Source: Eubacterium sp.
GTDB lineage: Bacteria > Bacillota > Clostridia > Peptostreptococcales > Anaerovoracaceae
Direction of reading: 5' to 3'
NCBI GenBank assembly: GCA_017533915.1
Contig: JAFWHX010000018.1
Span: 1-64,000, forward strand
Length of the DNA stretch: 64,000 nt
This document shows positions 24,710 through 33,433 of this stretch, in pieces. The translations under genes were made by a program, and so were the position numbers. A model generated the notes under the pieces. It had not been told where the DNA came from. It made no database searches and saw only the letters and a list, made by a program, of their open reading frames with translations. Within the stretch, counting starts at the first letter, position 1. Every line of letters starts with the position of its first letter.

Positions 24710-25246
24710 TTGAGCGGAACGGTCAGGATAGCAGGTCAGGTAAAGCACTCCGCAGTAGACGGACCAGGCGTGAGATACGCGCTTTTCCTGCAGGGATGCC
24801 CGCATAACTGCAAGGCATGCCAGAATCCCGACACACATGATCCGAATGCCGGGACTGAACGGGATCTCGATGAAGTCATAAATGAGATCCTCTCTACCAA
24901 GTTCCTGGACGGCATCACCCTTTCAGGAGGAGACCCGTTCTTTCAGCCGGAAGCATCGCTTGCGATAGCGAAGGCTGCTAAAGAAGCCGGGCTGGACGTA
25001 TGGGCCTACTCAGGCTGGACATATGAGCAGCTCGTCGGAATGACAGAAGAAGGCATCCTGCCTCCCGAGCACGCAAAGGACGTGCTCGCATATGTGGATG
25101 TGCTCGTAGATGGACGATATGTAGATGCTCTCCATGTGGATGACGACAGACGTCAGGAATGCATGTGGAGAGGGAGCTTCAACCAGAGGCTCATAGATGT
25201 GCAGAAGAGCCTCGCAGAAGGACACGCCGTGCAGTATACCGAATAA
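24710..25246 (+). CDS. nrdG: Anaerobic ribonucleotide reductase activating protein
   Basis: A 178-residue radical-SAM protein with the cluster motif CPHNCKAC (Cx3Cx2C) and an LSGGDPFF motif. It generates the glycyl radical on NrdD from SAM. No ATG fits; a TTG at 24710, 11 bases after AAGGAG, gives the family N-terminus (SGTVRIAGQVKHSAVDGPG). The order nrdG before nrdD is the reverse of the common one. The leader 24613-24709 contains AGAGCAT/ATGCTCT with an alternative downstream partner GAGCAT, a possible attenuation switch. Confidence 0.9.
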   Translation: MSGTVRIAGQVKHSAVDGPGVRYALFLQGCPHNCKACQNPDTHDPNAGTERDLDEVINEILSTKFLDGITLSGGDPFFQPEASLAIAKAAKEAGLDVWAYSGWTYEQLVGMTEEGILPPEHAKDVLAYVDVLVDGRYVDALHVDDDRRQECMWRGSFNQRLIDVQKSLAEGHAVQYTE

Positions 25247-25325
25247 TCAGACAGGACTATTTGAAACGGATCCGCAGGACGGCGCCTGAGCCTGGGGCCT
25301 CAGGCAGGGATCCGAGGGGGGAATC

Positions 25326-27788
25326 ATGAAGAGTATCATCAAGAGGACAGGCCAGGTCGTAATGTTCGACCAGACCAAGATCGAAAACGCAGTAGCATCT
25401 GCTTTTGTAGCGACTGGCGAGCTTGACACTCGCGACGTTTCTTCAGTCGCAAGAACAGTTGCCCTGATGGCCGGATCAGCGATCCGTGAACAGGGAATCG
25501 AGACTCCTACAGTAGAACAGGTACAGGACGAAGTCGAAAATGCTTTGATGACATGCGGCTTCCCGAAGACAGCCAAGGCTTATATCCTGTACAGAAGCCA
25601 GCACCAGAAATTACGTAACACCAAGGATACTCTCCTTGACTACAAGAAGCTGGTCGACGGCTATATCGGGTCTGAAAAGGACTGGCGTGTAAAGGAGAAT
25701 TCCACAGTCACGATGTCAGTCGGCGGACTCATTCTTTCAAACTCCGGCGCGATCACAGCAAACTACTGGCTCACAGAAGTTTATGATGAAGAGATCGCAG
25801 AAGCGCACAGAAAGTGCTTCATGCACATCCACGACCTGTCTATGCTGACAGGCTACTGCGCGGGCTGGAGCCTCAAGCAGCTGATCAAGGAAGGACTCGG
25901 CGGAGTTCCTGACAGGATCACATCTGCGCCGGCCAAGCACCTTTCCACACTCTGCAACCAGATGGTGAACTTCCTCGGTATCATGCAGAACGAGTGGGCA
26001 GGAGCTCAGGCATTCTCCTCATTTGATACTTATCTTGCCCCATTTGTAAAAGCAGATAACCTTTCATATAAAGAAGTCAAGCAGTGCGTACAGTCATTCA
26101 TCTACGGCGTGAACACACCGTCAAGATGGGGCACACAGGCTCCGTTCACCAACGTGACACTCGACTGGACCGTACCTGACGACATGAAGAACAATCCGGC
26201 GATCGTCGGCGGTGAAGAGATGGACTTCACTTACGGCGACTGCAAGAAGGAAATGGATATGGTGAACAAAGCCTTCATCGAGACAATGATCGAAGGCGAC
26301 GCGAACGGACGCGGCTTCCAGTATCCTATCCCTACATATTCGATTACAAGAGAATTCGACTGGAGCGAGACAGAGAACAATAAGCTTCTGTTCGAGATGA
26401 CAGCGAAGTACGGCACACCTTACTTCTCGAATTACATCAACTCAGACATGAAGCCGTCTGACGTAAGGTCCATGTGCTGCAGGCTGAGACTCGACCTCCG
26501 TGAGCTCAGGAAGAAAGGCGGCGGATTCTTCGGTTCCGGCGAGAGCACAGGCTCCGTCGGCGTCGTAACGCTGAACCTTCCGAGATTCGCATATCTCTCA
26601 TCAAGCAAAGATGACTTCTACGAGATGCTCGACCACTACATGGATATCGCAGCACGTTCGCTCGACATCAAGCGCAAGGTCATCACAAGGCTCATGAACG
26701 AAGGCCTCTATCCGTACACAAGACGCTACCTCGGTACTTTTACGAACCACTTCTCGACGATAGGCCTGGTAGGCATGAACGAGGCGATCAAAAACGCCAA
26801 GTGGATGGATGGAGACATCACGAACAAGGAAGGCAAAGCCTTTGCTGTCGAAGTCCTGAACCACATGAGAACGAGACTTTCGGATTATCAGGAAGCATAC
26901 GGAGACCTTTACAACCTCGAAGCTACTCCTGCAGAGTCCACGACTTACAGATTTGCGAAGCATGACGTGGAAGAGTTCGGCGACATCATCACAGCAGCAA
27001 AGCCGGGCGAAGCTCCGTTCTACACGAACAGCTCACATCTTCCTGTCGGATACACGGACGACATCTTCGATGCTCTGGAGATGGAAGACGACATGCAGAC
27101 CCTGTACACATCAGGAACAGTATTCCACGGATTCCTCGGCCAGAGGCTTCCGGACTGGAAAGCAGCTTCCAACCTGGTCAGAAAGATCGCCTACAACTTC
27201 AAGCTTCCGTACTATACGATGTCTCCGACATACTCCGTATGCCGCGAGCACGGCTATATCCAGGGCGAGCATTTCACATGCCCGATCTGCGGAAAGGACG
27301 CTGAGGTGTACTCCAGGATCACAGGTTACTACAGGCCTGTAAGGAACTGGAACGACGGAAAAGCTTCCGAGTTCAGGAACAGGAAGACTTACGAGCCTTC
27401 AGACGCTGCTCTTAACGAAGCGGGATCAGATCTTCCGAATGGAAACGACATCGCTCAGGCCGCTCAGGAGAGCGCTCTGATCGGCGACAGCCTGCAGGAT
27501 GCGGCGAATGCAGCTCCTGTAAAAGAAGCGGCTGCAATGGAGCAGGCTCAGTCAAGAATGGTACTTCTCACCACGAGGACATGCCCGAACTGCAACACAG
27601 CGAAGCAGCTCCTCAACGAAGCAGGTATCCAGTATGATGTGAAATATGCAGAAGAACCTGATGGAGCGGCGCTTGCAAGTGAGTACAATATAACAGCAGC
27701 TCCTACACTGATCGTCCAGAACGGCGAGAAGGCAGATCTCTACGGAAACGTGAGCAACATCAGAGGATTCATACATAACATCCAGTAG
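25326..27788 (+). CDS. nrdD: Anaerobic (class III) ribonucleoside-triphosphate reductase with C-terminal redoxin domain
   Basis: The 820-residue enzyme has an N-terminal ATP cone (about 1-95, allosteric control), the glycyl-radical barrel, a zinc-type CPIC, and the radical site in SRITGYYRPV (Gly about 667). A linker of about 70 Ala/Glu-rich residues joins it to a glutaredoxin/NrdH-like domain (about 745-820) with the redox motif CPNC. Class III enzymes commonly use formate as reductant; subclasses that use a redoxin are known, and the fused domain suggests the latter. GAGGGGGGA precedes the ATG. It is cotranscribed with nrdG under NrdR control. Confidence 0.95.
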   Translation: MKSIIKRTGQVVMFDQTKIENAVASAFVATGELDTRDVSSVARTVALMAGSAIREQGIETPTVEQVQDEVENALMTCGFPKTAKAYILYRSQHQKLRNTKDTLLDYKKLVDGYIGSEKDWRVKENSTVTMSVGGLILSNSGAITANYWLTEVYDEEIAEAHRKCFMHIHDLSMLTGYCAGWSLKQLIKEGLGGVPDRITSAPAKHLSTLCNQMVNFLGIMQNEWAGAQAFSSFDTYLAPFVKADNLSYKEVKQCVQSFIYGVNTPSRWGTQAPFTNVTLDWTVPDDMKNNPAIVGGEEMDFTYGDCKKEMDMVNKAFIETMIEGDANGRGFQYPIPTYSITREFDWSETENNKLLFEMTAKYGTPYFSNYINSDMKPSDVRSMCCRLRLDLRELRKKGGGFFGSGESTGSVGVVTLNLPRFAYLSSSKDDFYEMLDHYMDIAARSLDIKRKVITRLMNEGLYPYTRRYLGTFTNHFSTIGLVGMNEAIKNAKWMDGDITNKEGKAFAVEVLNHMRTRLSDYQEAYGDLYNLEATPAESTTYRFAKHDVEEFGDIITAAKPGEAPFYTNSSHLPVGYTDDIFDALEMEDDMQTLYTSGTVFHGFLGQRLPDWKAASNLVRKIAYNFKLPYYTMSPTYSVCREHGYIQGEHFTCPICGKDAEVYSRITGYYRPVRNWNDGKASEFRNRKTYEPSDAALNEAGSDLPNGNDIAQAAQESALIGDSLQDAANAAPVKEAAAMEQAQSRMVLLTTRTCPNCNTAKQLLNEAGIQYDVKYAEEPDGAALASEYNITAAPTLIVQNGEKADLYGNVSNIRGFIHNIQ

Positions 27789-27818
27789 CTCAGATAGAAG
27801 AGACATAAAAAGAAAATC

Positions 27819-27842
27819 GCGGCGTGCCGGAAGGCACGCCGC
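27819..27842. terminator. Bidirectional terminator between nrdD and the PNPOx-like gene
   Basis: A 10-bp perfect stem (GCGGCGTGCC with GGCACGCCGC) and a GGAA tetraloop sit between two convergent genes. T-rich tracts follow on both strands. Confidence 0.9.
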
Positions 27843-27882
27843 TTTATTGTAATTGTCCGGATAATGTCATATCCTCACGGAT

Positions 27883-28410
27883 CTATTCGTATTTCTCGCG
27901 TTTCCTGACGAGTTCTATCGCTTCTTTCCCGGTCATGTGCTCGACTTTGAATTCCAGCATGGCAAGTGCCGGCATCTCTTTGTCGATCTCATGTGTCTTC
28001 TTCTCTTCTGACTCATCAGGCGAATAGCGGTCTGCAAGAAGACGTATAGCCGGCAGGATCTCTTCAGGTGTCTCAAGGATCTTTACACGTCCGAAAGTTA
28101 TCACGCTCTTAAAATATGTAGTAAACTCATCTGCGACCACATCGTCTCTGTCGATGATCGTGAAGCACGCTTTGTCGCATGCCCGCAGAGCGTCTATCTT
28201 ATGACCTGTCTTCGCGCAGTGGAAATAGAAGGTACCGACAGAGCCCTCTTCGCCGGATCCGTCAACATACACATAGCTCATCGGTACGCCGTACGGATAT
28301 CCTCCGTCTCCTGTTACTGACAGTACGCCTGATGTTGCTCGCCTTATCATTTCCAGGCATGCCTCATGGTCAAGCTCCTGCCTGGACCTCCTCATCTTCC
28401 TGAATTCCAT
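27883..28410 (-). CDS. Pyridoxamine 5'-phosphate oxidase-family flavoprotein (NimA-like)
   Basis: A 175-residue split-barrel protein: MRRSRQELDHEACLEMI at the N-terminus, GVPMSYVYVD, FYFHCAKTGHKIDAL and SVITFGRVKI are typical of the NimA/Pyridox_ox_2 group. These bind FMN or heme and include nitroimidazole reductases. Substrate unknown. It begins three bases after the PurF-like gene, so the two are cotranscribed. Confidence 0.88.
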   Translation of the reverse strand: MEFRKMRRSRQELDHEACLEMIRRATSGVLSVTGDGGYPYGVPMSYVYVDGSGEEGSVGTFYFHCAKTGHKIDALRACDKACFTIIDRDDVVADEFTTYFKSVITFGRVKILETPEEILPAIRLLADRYSPDESEEKKTHEIDKEMPALAMLEFKVEHMTGKEAIELVRKREKYE

Positions 28411-28413
28411 ATC

Positions 28414-29832
28414 CTATTCCTTTCCGTTCCAGCAGTATGTACAGAGCTTATCTCTGTCGATGCCGACTGAATCCAGCATGTCGTCTAATCGATTGTAATT
28501 AAGCGATGTGAAGTTCATCTGTCTGCAGATACCTGCGACCATGTTCTTGTAGCGCTCGGAATCCGGATCCGCATACTCATCGATTATATCACGGGACACG
28601 TCTTCGCCTTCTTCACGGCTGATGATTCTCCTCGCGATGAGCTCCATGTCTGACGTCGAGCGTGAGAAGCTTATGTACTTGCACCCGAACATGATCGGCG
28701 GGCACGCAGGTCTTGCGTGCACTTCCTTTGCCCCGTCGTTGTACAGGAACTCACATGTCTCGCGCAGCTGTGTCCCACGGACGATGGAGTCGTCGATCAG
28801 CAGTATCCTCTTGCCGTCTATCAGCTCATGCACCGGTATCAGCTTCATCCTCGCTATCATGTCGCGTCTCGACTGCACTGTAGGCATGAACGATCTCGGC
28901 CATGTCGGCGTGTATTTTATGAAAGGACGGGAATAGGGAACATGTGACTCGTTCGCGTATCCGATCGCATGGGCTATCCCCGAATCCGGAACGCCGGCGA
29001 CTATGTCTATATCATCCCTCGTCATGCCGTCACGCTTAGCAAGATTCGCTCCACAGTTATAGCGCATTTTTTCTACTGATACACCCTCATAGCTTGATGA
29101 CGGGTAGCCGTAGTATACCCAGAGGAATGTGCAGATCCGCATTTTCTCACCCGGCTTCATCAGGATCGTCACCTGCTCCGGCGTGATCACGTCTATCTCT
29201 CCCGGTCCGAGTTCTTTATAGTCGGCGTATCCAAGCTTCTTATATGCGAATGCCTCGAATGACGCACAGAAACCATCGGGCTTCATACCTATAGTGACAG
29301 GCGTCCTCCCCAGCAGATCCCGCGCGCAGAAGATACCTTTGTCTGTCAGCAGGATTATCGTCATAGATCCGTCGATCTGCTCCTGTGCGAACCTTATGCC
29401 TTCCACGAGGTTGTCTTTCTGGTTGATCAAAGCCGCCACGAGCTCTGTATTATTGATGAGGCCTCCGCTCATCTCCAGGAAATGCATATGACCGCTTTCA
29501 AAAACATCTTTCACCAGCGCATCATGATTGTTTATCCGCCCCACCGTCATTATCGCAAATGTGCCGTGATGTGATCTGACGAGAAGGGGCTGCGGATCGT
29601 AATCAGAGATACAGCCGATCCCGAGATTGCCGTGCATATCATTGACTTCACTCTCGAATTTTGTACGGAACGGTGAATTCTCTATATTGTGTATCGCGCG
29701 CTGATATCCTTCTTTCCTGTCGTACATCACCATTCCGGCTCGTCTCGTTCCAAGGTGTGAGTGATAGTCAGTCCCGAAAAACACATCAAAAATGCAGTTC
29801 TCTCTCGATGCCGCCGCGAAAAATCCGCCCAT
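28414..29832 (-). CDS. PurF-like amidophosphoribosyltransferase homolog lacking the N-terminal nucleophile
   Basis: The 472-residue protein has the Ntn glutaminase fold (FFGTDYHSHLGTRRAGM) and a phosphoribosyltransferase domain with an intact PRPP loop (ILLIDDSIVRGTQLRE). Active PurF begins MCGI and uses Cys after Met removal; this one begins MGGF, so glutamine hydrolysis should be lost. C-terminal Cys (CPPIMFGC, CTYC) could hold a metal or cluster. It may be ammonia-dependent, use another amine donor, or have a regulatory role. It is not beside other pur genes and is paired with an FMN-type protein. GAGAGGAG precedes the ATG. Confidence 0.85.
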   Translation of the reverse strand: MGGFFAAASRENCIFDVFFGTDYHSHLGTRRAGMVMYDRKEGYQRAIHNIENSPFRTKFESEVNDMHGNLGIGCISDYDPQPLLVRSHHGTFAIMTVGRINNHDALVKDVFESGHMHFLEMSGGLINNTELVAALINQKDNLVEGIRFAQEQIDGSMTIILLTDKGIFCARDLLGRTPVTIGMKPDGFCASFEAFAYKKLGYADYKELGPGEIDVITPEQVTILMKPGEKMRICTFLWVYYGYPSSSYEGVSVEKMRYNCGANLAKRDGMTRDDIDIVAGVPDSGIAHAIGYANESHVPYSRPFIKYTPTWPRSFMPTVQSRRDMIARMKLIPVHELIDGKRILLIDDSIVRGTQLRETCEFLYNDGAKEVHARPACPPIMFGCKYISFSRSTSDMELIARRIISREEGEDVSRDIIDEYADPDSERYKNMVAGICRQMNFTSLNYNRLDDMLDSVGIDRDKLCTYCWNGKE

Positions 29833-29893
29833 ATGAACTCCTCTCTTCTCCTGTCGCTCTCAATTCAGTGTTAAACTGTTTTATAAAATCATA

Positions 29894-29925
29894 TACCGCC
29901 TATGACCTGCTTGCCATAGGCGGTA
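29894..29925 (-). terminator. Probable terminator after the metallophosphoesterase gene
   Basis: An 11-bp perfect stem (TACCGCCTATG with CATAGGCGGTA) with a 10-base loop is followed on the minus strand by TATGATTTTAT, a weak T tract. Confidence 0.6.
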
Positions 29926-29942
29926 CAGAAAATGAACAATTA

Positions 29943-31295
29943 CTATTTCGCAAAGTGGATATCCGCTATCACGATCTCGCTGTCTGTAAGCACCCTTATC
30001 GGTGGCCCGTAGCATCCAACGCCGGATGACACGATCACCTTCATTCCGTATTTGTCTCTGAGCCCGTAAGTTGCGTCGTGGAACAGCTTTATGATCTCTG
30101 TTCCCGGGAATATCTGACCTGCATGCGTGTGGCCTGCGAATGTGACATCTGCCCCGCTCTCTGCCAGATCCTTGAATCCATCCGGCTCATGCTCCAGAAC
30201 AATGATCGGCTTGTCTCTATCCATGTCCTCCAGAAGCACATCCGGTTCCAGGCGCTTCTCCGCTTTTTCCAGAGGCTTATATTTATCGGCTCTTCCGGCA
30301 AGCTGGATCTCACCCTTGCAGATAGCAGTGTATTTGTCGTCAAGTATCTTGAATCCCGACTTCTTGAGGAACTTTTTCATCTTTCTGGTCCGGACCGCAT
30401 CCTGGGGGGCGACCATAGAGAATCCACAGAAGAGCTGTTCCTCCGCATCGTGATTCCCGTATACCCAATAAACGCCTTCTTTTGCTTTGATGCTTTTCAG
30501 GGCTTTGATGTATTCCTCAGGCTTGAGCACTGAGCTGTAGCTTGACGAGAACATATCTCCGCCGACCAGCACGACGTCCGGCTTCTCTGCGTTCAGCTTC
30601 TCGACCATCCTGCTGATCATCTCGGGGTCAGAGTTGTATGACAGGTGAAGGTCAGAAATGAAAGCGACGCGGAGATCCTTTGTGCTCTTCACATGTTTAT
30701 CGATCTTAAGGTCGTAGTGCGTGACCACAGTATCACCGGCATGCTCCGTACCGTAGATATTGATGCCGACCGCCGCCGCGATCACAGCGACGAGCAGTAT
30801 CCCCGATATGATCCTTCCGGCAAGTCCGGGCTTCTTTTCGTCAAATTCACCGGCGGAGTCTTCTGTTTCTTCAAAAGATCCGGCGACATCCTGAAACTGC
30901 ACGCCGTCTTTCTTCTCAGGGATCTCTTTCTTCGCCTCGTCATCAGAACCCCGGCTTCGCTTCGACGCGCCGGATATCAGCCTGACGATGATCTCAAATA
31001 TAGTTAAAACAAGGATGAGAGCCCCGAAATACATCAGGAATCCCATCCAGACATAGCTGTATTTTTCAAGGAAATACTTATATGCACCGTCGCGGATGAA
31101 CAGCGCAAGCACAGGAAGAAATGCTATCGAGATAAACAGGAAGCAGACTATCACACGCCTTGCGACTCCTGTGCGGTATCCGTACGAACAGTTGCAGAGC
31201 CAGTGGTCCAGCAGCAGAAGCACCAGAAGATCAAGCACTGCGTATGCTCCTATGATCTGCCATGCATTTGTCCCTGTAAATACTTCCGCACTCAT
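29943..31295 (-). CDS. Membrane-anchored metallophosphoesterase (YaeI/YkuE-like)
   Basis: The 450-residue protein has four hydrophobic helices in the first 195 residues (including AYAVLDLLVLLLLD and IISGILLVAVIAAAVGI). The C-terminal calcineurin-like domain has SDLHLS, GGDMF, GNHDAEE and GHTHAGQI, the full metal-binding set. Related YaeI/YkuE enzymes hydrolyse phosphate esters of envelope lipids such as UDP-diacylglucosamine, so an envelope substrate is plausible. It starts 13 bases after the sppA-like gene and is probably cotranscribed. Confidence 0.9.
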   Translation of the reverse strand: MSAEVFTGTNAWQIIGAYAVLDLLVLLLLDHWLCNCSYGYRTGVARRVIVCFLFISIAFLPVLALFIRDGAYKYFLEKYSYVWMGFLMYFGALILVLTIFEIIVRLISGASKRSRGSDDEAKKEIPEKKDGVQFQDVAGSFEETEDSAGEFDEKKPGLAGRIISGILLVAVIAAAVGINIYGTEHAGDTVVTHYDLKIDKHVKSTKDLRVAFISDLHLSYNSDPEMISRMVEKLNAEKPDVVLVGGDMFSSSYSSVLKPEEYIKALKSIKAKEGVYWVYGNHDAEEQLFCGFSMVAPQDAVRTRKMKKFLKKSGFKILDDKYTAICKGEIQLAGRADKYKPLEKAEKRLEPDVLLEDMDRDKPIIVLEHEPDGFKDLAESGADVTFAGHTHAGQIFPGTEIIKLFHDATYGLRDKYGMKVIVSSGVGCYGPPIRVLTDSEIVIADIHFAK

Positions 31296-31308
31296 CTGCT
31301 GTACCCTG

Positions 31309-32433
31309 CTATTTCTGTATCTCCGAAATATATGTCACTGTGAATTTTCCGTTTTCATCCATGAGCGACTTCAATCCGTCAAGCTCTGTTTCCTCTTTGC
31401 GTTTTCCGATCTCGGCAGTCTGCATAAGGAGTCTGTAAAGGAGCGGCTCATCGTTTGTATACTCGATCTTATGCACAACGCATGAATCGAGCTCAAAGCG
31501 CTTCTTCATATCCTCTACTGCCTCATCATACGTTCCGATCTCGTCGATCAGTCCGTTGTCTTTCGCCTGCTTTGCAGTATAGATCCTGCCGTCTGCCAGC
31601 TTCTTGACATCTTTGACGCTCATGCTGCGTCCTTCGGCCACGATACCGACGAACTGTTCATACGCCTCGTCTACTAGACTCTGCAGGATCTCCTGCTGCT
31701 CTTCAGTAAGCTCCTCGGTGTAGCTTCCCATGGCCTTGTTGTCACCAGCTGTGATCGTCACCGTCTTCACACCATATTTCTTGAGAAGACCAGTGATATC
31801 ATAGATAGTACCGATCGTAACTCCTATCGAGCCTGTCCAGCAGTTCCTGTTGGCTATTATCTTATCGCATGGCGCGGAGATATAGTAGCCGCCTGATGTC
31901 GCCTGTGACTTCATGTATGAATATACAGGGCGCCCTGTTGTTTCCTTGAAGTCTTTGATCGCGAGATAGAGCTCGTCCGATTCATAGACTCCGCCGCCCG
32001 GGGTATTGACCGTAATGATCAGCCCGCGGTTGTTGCTATCTTCTTTCAGCTGCTTTATCTTCTTCAGCATCCATGAATGATGATATGGCTGAGACGTAAA
32101 CTCATTCCCGCTGTCGCCCTGGATCGTACCTTCCAGCTCGAGCACCGCGATATACGGCAGATTGTAATTAAGCTCATCGCTGGTATCTGTGCCGGCGTAA
32201 AAGCCATACCTCTTCAGCCCGCCGTTTATCATTCTCAATGTGAATGAGAACATCGCAATGAAGAGCAGGATCACAGCAAGCACGATCAGGACTATCGGGA
32301 TCACGCTCGTTTTCTTCGGAGGCCTGTTGTCACGGCCATTCCTGTGATACTGCCCATTGTTCTGCGGCTGATACTGAGGCGGCTGTTCGTTTCCGCCCTG
32401 GAAAGAGCCGTTGTTATAGTTGTTATCTTCCAT
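31309..32433 (-). CDS. sppA: Signal peptide peptidase SppA
   Basis: A 374-residue protein: Pro/Gln/Asn-rich cytoplasmic N-terminus, one membrane helix (about 43-66), then an S49 peptidase domain with the nucleophile in QATSGGYYISAP and the general-base Lys in GDNKAMGSYTEE. It digests leftover signal peptides in the membrane. It is the short, Gram-positive form. The gene is flanked by other envelope genes on the same strand. Confidence 0.92.
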   Translation of the reverse strand: MEDNNYNNGSFQGGNEQPPQYQPQNNGQYHRNGRDNRPPKKTSVIPIVLIVLAVILLFIAMFSFTLRMINGGLKRYGFYAGTDTSDELNYNLPYIAVLELEGTIQGDSGNEFTSQPYHHSWMLKKIKQLKEDSNNRGLIITVNTPGGGVYESDELYLAIKDFKETTGRPVYSYMKSQATSGGYYISAPCDKIIANRNCWTGSIGVTIGTIYDITGLLKKYGVKTVTITAGDNKAMGSYTEELTEEQQEILQSLVDEAYEQFVGIVAEGRSMSVKDVKKLADGRIYTAKQAKDNGLIDEIGTYDEAVEDMKKRFELDSCVVHKIEYTNDEPLLYRLLMQTAEIGKRKEETELDGLKSLMDENGKFTVTYISEIQK

Positions 32434-32497
32434 CTTTTTCTCCTGATGAGAGCATATTAAAGCTGCTCATCAACTCTTTCTGTGTTTTTCCGCCACT

Positions 32498-32707
32498 CTA
32501 ATTCTCGAGTTCTTCTTCAGCCCAGTCGTCGCTCGACCATTCCTCGTCAGGCCATTTCTCGTTTACAAATACCTTTTTGATCATCCCATGGATGCCCAGT
32601 GCCGCTGCTGCGCCGAAGACTGCGCCGATACCAAGAGTGATCAGAATGATCTTCGCTGCTTTCGCTGCAACGCTCTTTCTTTTTTTCTCAGCTTTTTTCC
32701 TTCTCAT
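32498..32707 (-). CDS. Small membrane protein with acidic C-terminus
   Basis: 69 residues: basic N-terminus (MRRKKAEKKRKS), one membrane helix (about 18-42) and a Trp/Asp/Glu-rich tail (WPDEEWSSDDWAEEE). The ATG at 32707 follows AAGGAAGG and lies one base after the stop of the upstream kinase-like gene, so I prefer it to an in-frame TTG at 32734. Function unknown. Confidence 0.7.
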   Translation of the reverse strand: MRRKKAEKKRKSVAAKAAKIILITLGIGAVFGAAAALGIHGMIKKVFVNEKWPDEEWSSDDWAEEELEN

Positions 32708-32708
32708 C

Positions 32709-33326
32709 TCACGCCTTCCTTTCTCTTGCGGCAAGGAACTCGCAGATCACGTCTGCCGCTCCCTGTTCTCCTACAAGGCTGGAATTGATGGCGAGATCAT
32801 AGTTCTTATAATCTCCCCATTTCCTTGATGTATGGTAGTTGTAATAGTTTCTTCTGGCTTTATCATATGTCGCCATTTTCTTTTCGACTTCAGCCTCGCT
32901 GTCACCGTATTCTTCGATGCAGCGGCGGATCTTGTCCTCCTTCTCGCCGTAGACAAAGACATTGACCACGTCAGGGTCGTCTCTGAGCACATAATCCGCA
33001 CATCTTCCGACGATGACTCCTTCCCCGCGCTCTCCGATCTCTGTGATGACATCGAACTGCGCCAGGAAAAGCTTCTCGTTCATGGAGATCGCTTCACCGC
33101 CAAATCCTTCACCGAAACTTACTGCAGAAGACAGCGTATATGAAAAGCTGCTCTTTGCCTGGAGCTCCGCGCTCTCTATCACTTCCCTGGAAAGGCCGCT
33201 TTCTTTTGCAGCCATATCGATGATATCCTTATCGTACAGAGGGACTCCCAGTCTCTCTGCGATAAGCTTTCCGACTACTCTTCCACCGCTTCCATATTCA
33301 CGGCTTATCGTTATGATCTTTTTCAT
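32709..33326 (-). CDS. Cytidylate kinase-like family protein
   Basis: The 205-residue protein matches the Cytidylate_kin2 group: ITISREYGSGGRVVGKLIAERLGV at the start, with GSGGRVVGK in place of a classical Walker A, then GRCADYVLRD and an Arg-rich lid region. It is likely a nucleotide kinase with uncertain substrate. It is the first gene of a short operon with the small membrane protein. Confidence 0.85.
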   Translation of the reverse strand: MKKIITISREYGSGGRVVGKLIAERLGVPLYDKDIIDMAAKESGLSREVIESAELQAKSSFSYTLSSAVSFGEGFGGEAISMNEKLFLAQFDVITEIGERGEGVIVGRCADYVLRDDPDVVNVFVYGEKEDKIRRCIEEYGDSEAEVEKKMATYDKARRNYYNYHTSRKWGDYKNYDLAINSSLVGEQGAADVICEFLAARERKA

Positions 33327-33365
33327 ACAATTCCCCTGTTTCTGACTGAAGCTATACTCTTATAT

Positions 33366-33394
33366 ATTTTATCACAACTGTGGCTCCTGCACAA
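33366..33394 (-). promoter_or_regulatory. Promoter of the cytidylate kinase-like gene
   Basis: Minus-strand TTGTGC (33389-33394) and TAAAAT (33366-33371) are separated by 17 bases, about 40 bases before the start codon. Confidence 0.5.
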
Positions 33395-33433
33395 ATCTAT
33401 TGACTCCTGTTATGCACCTGTTCTGATCGTTAT

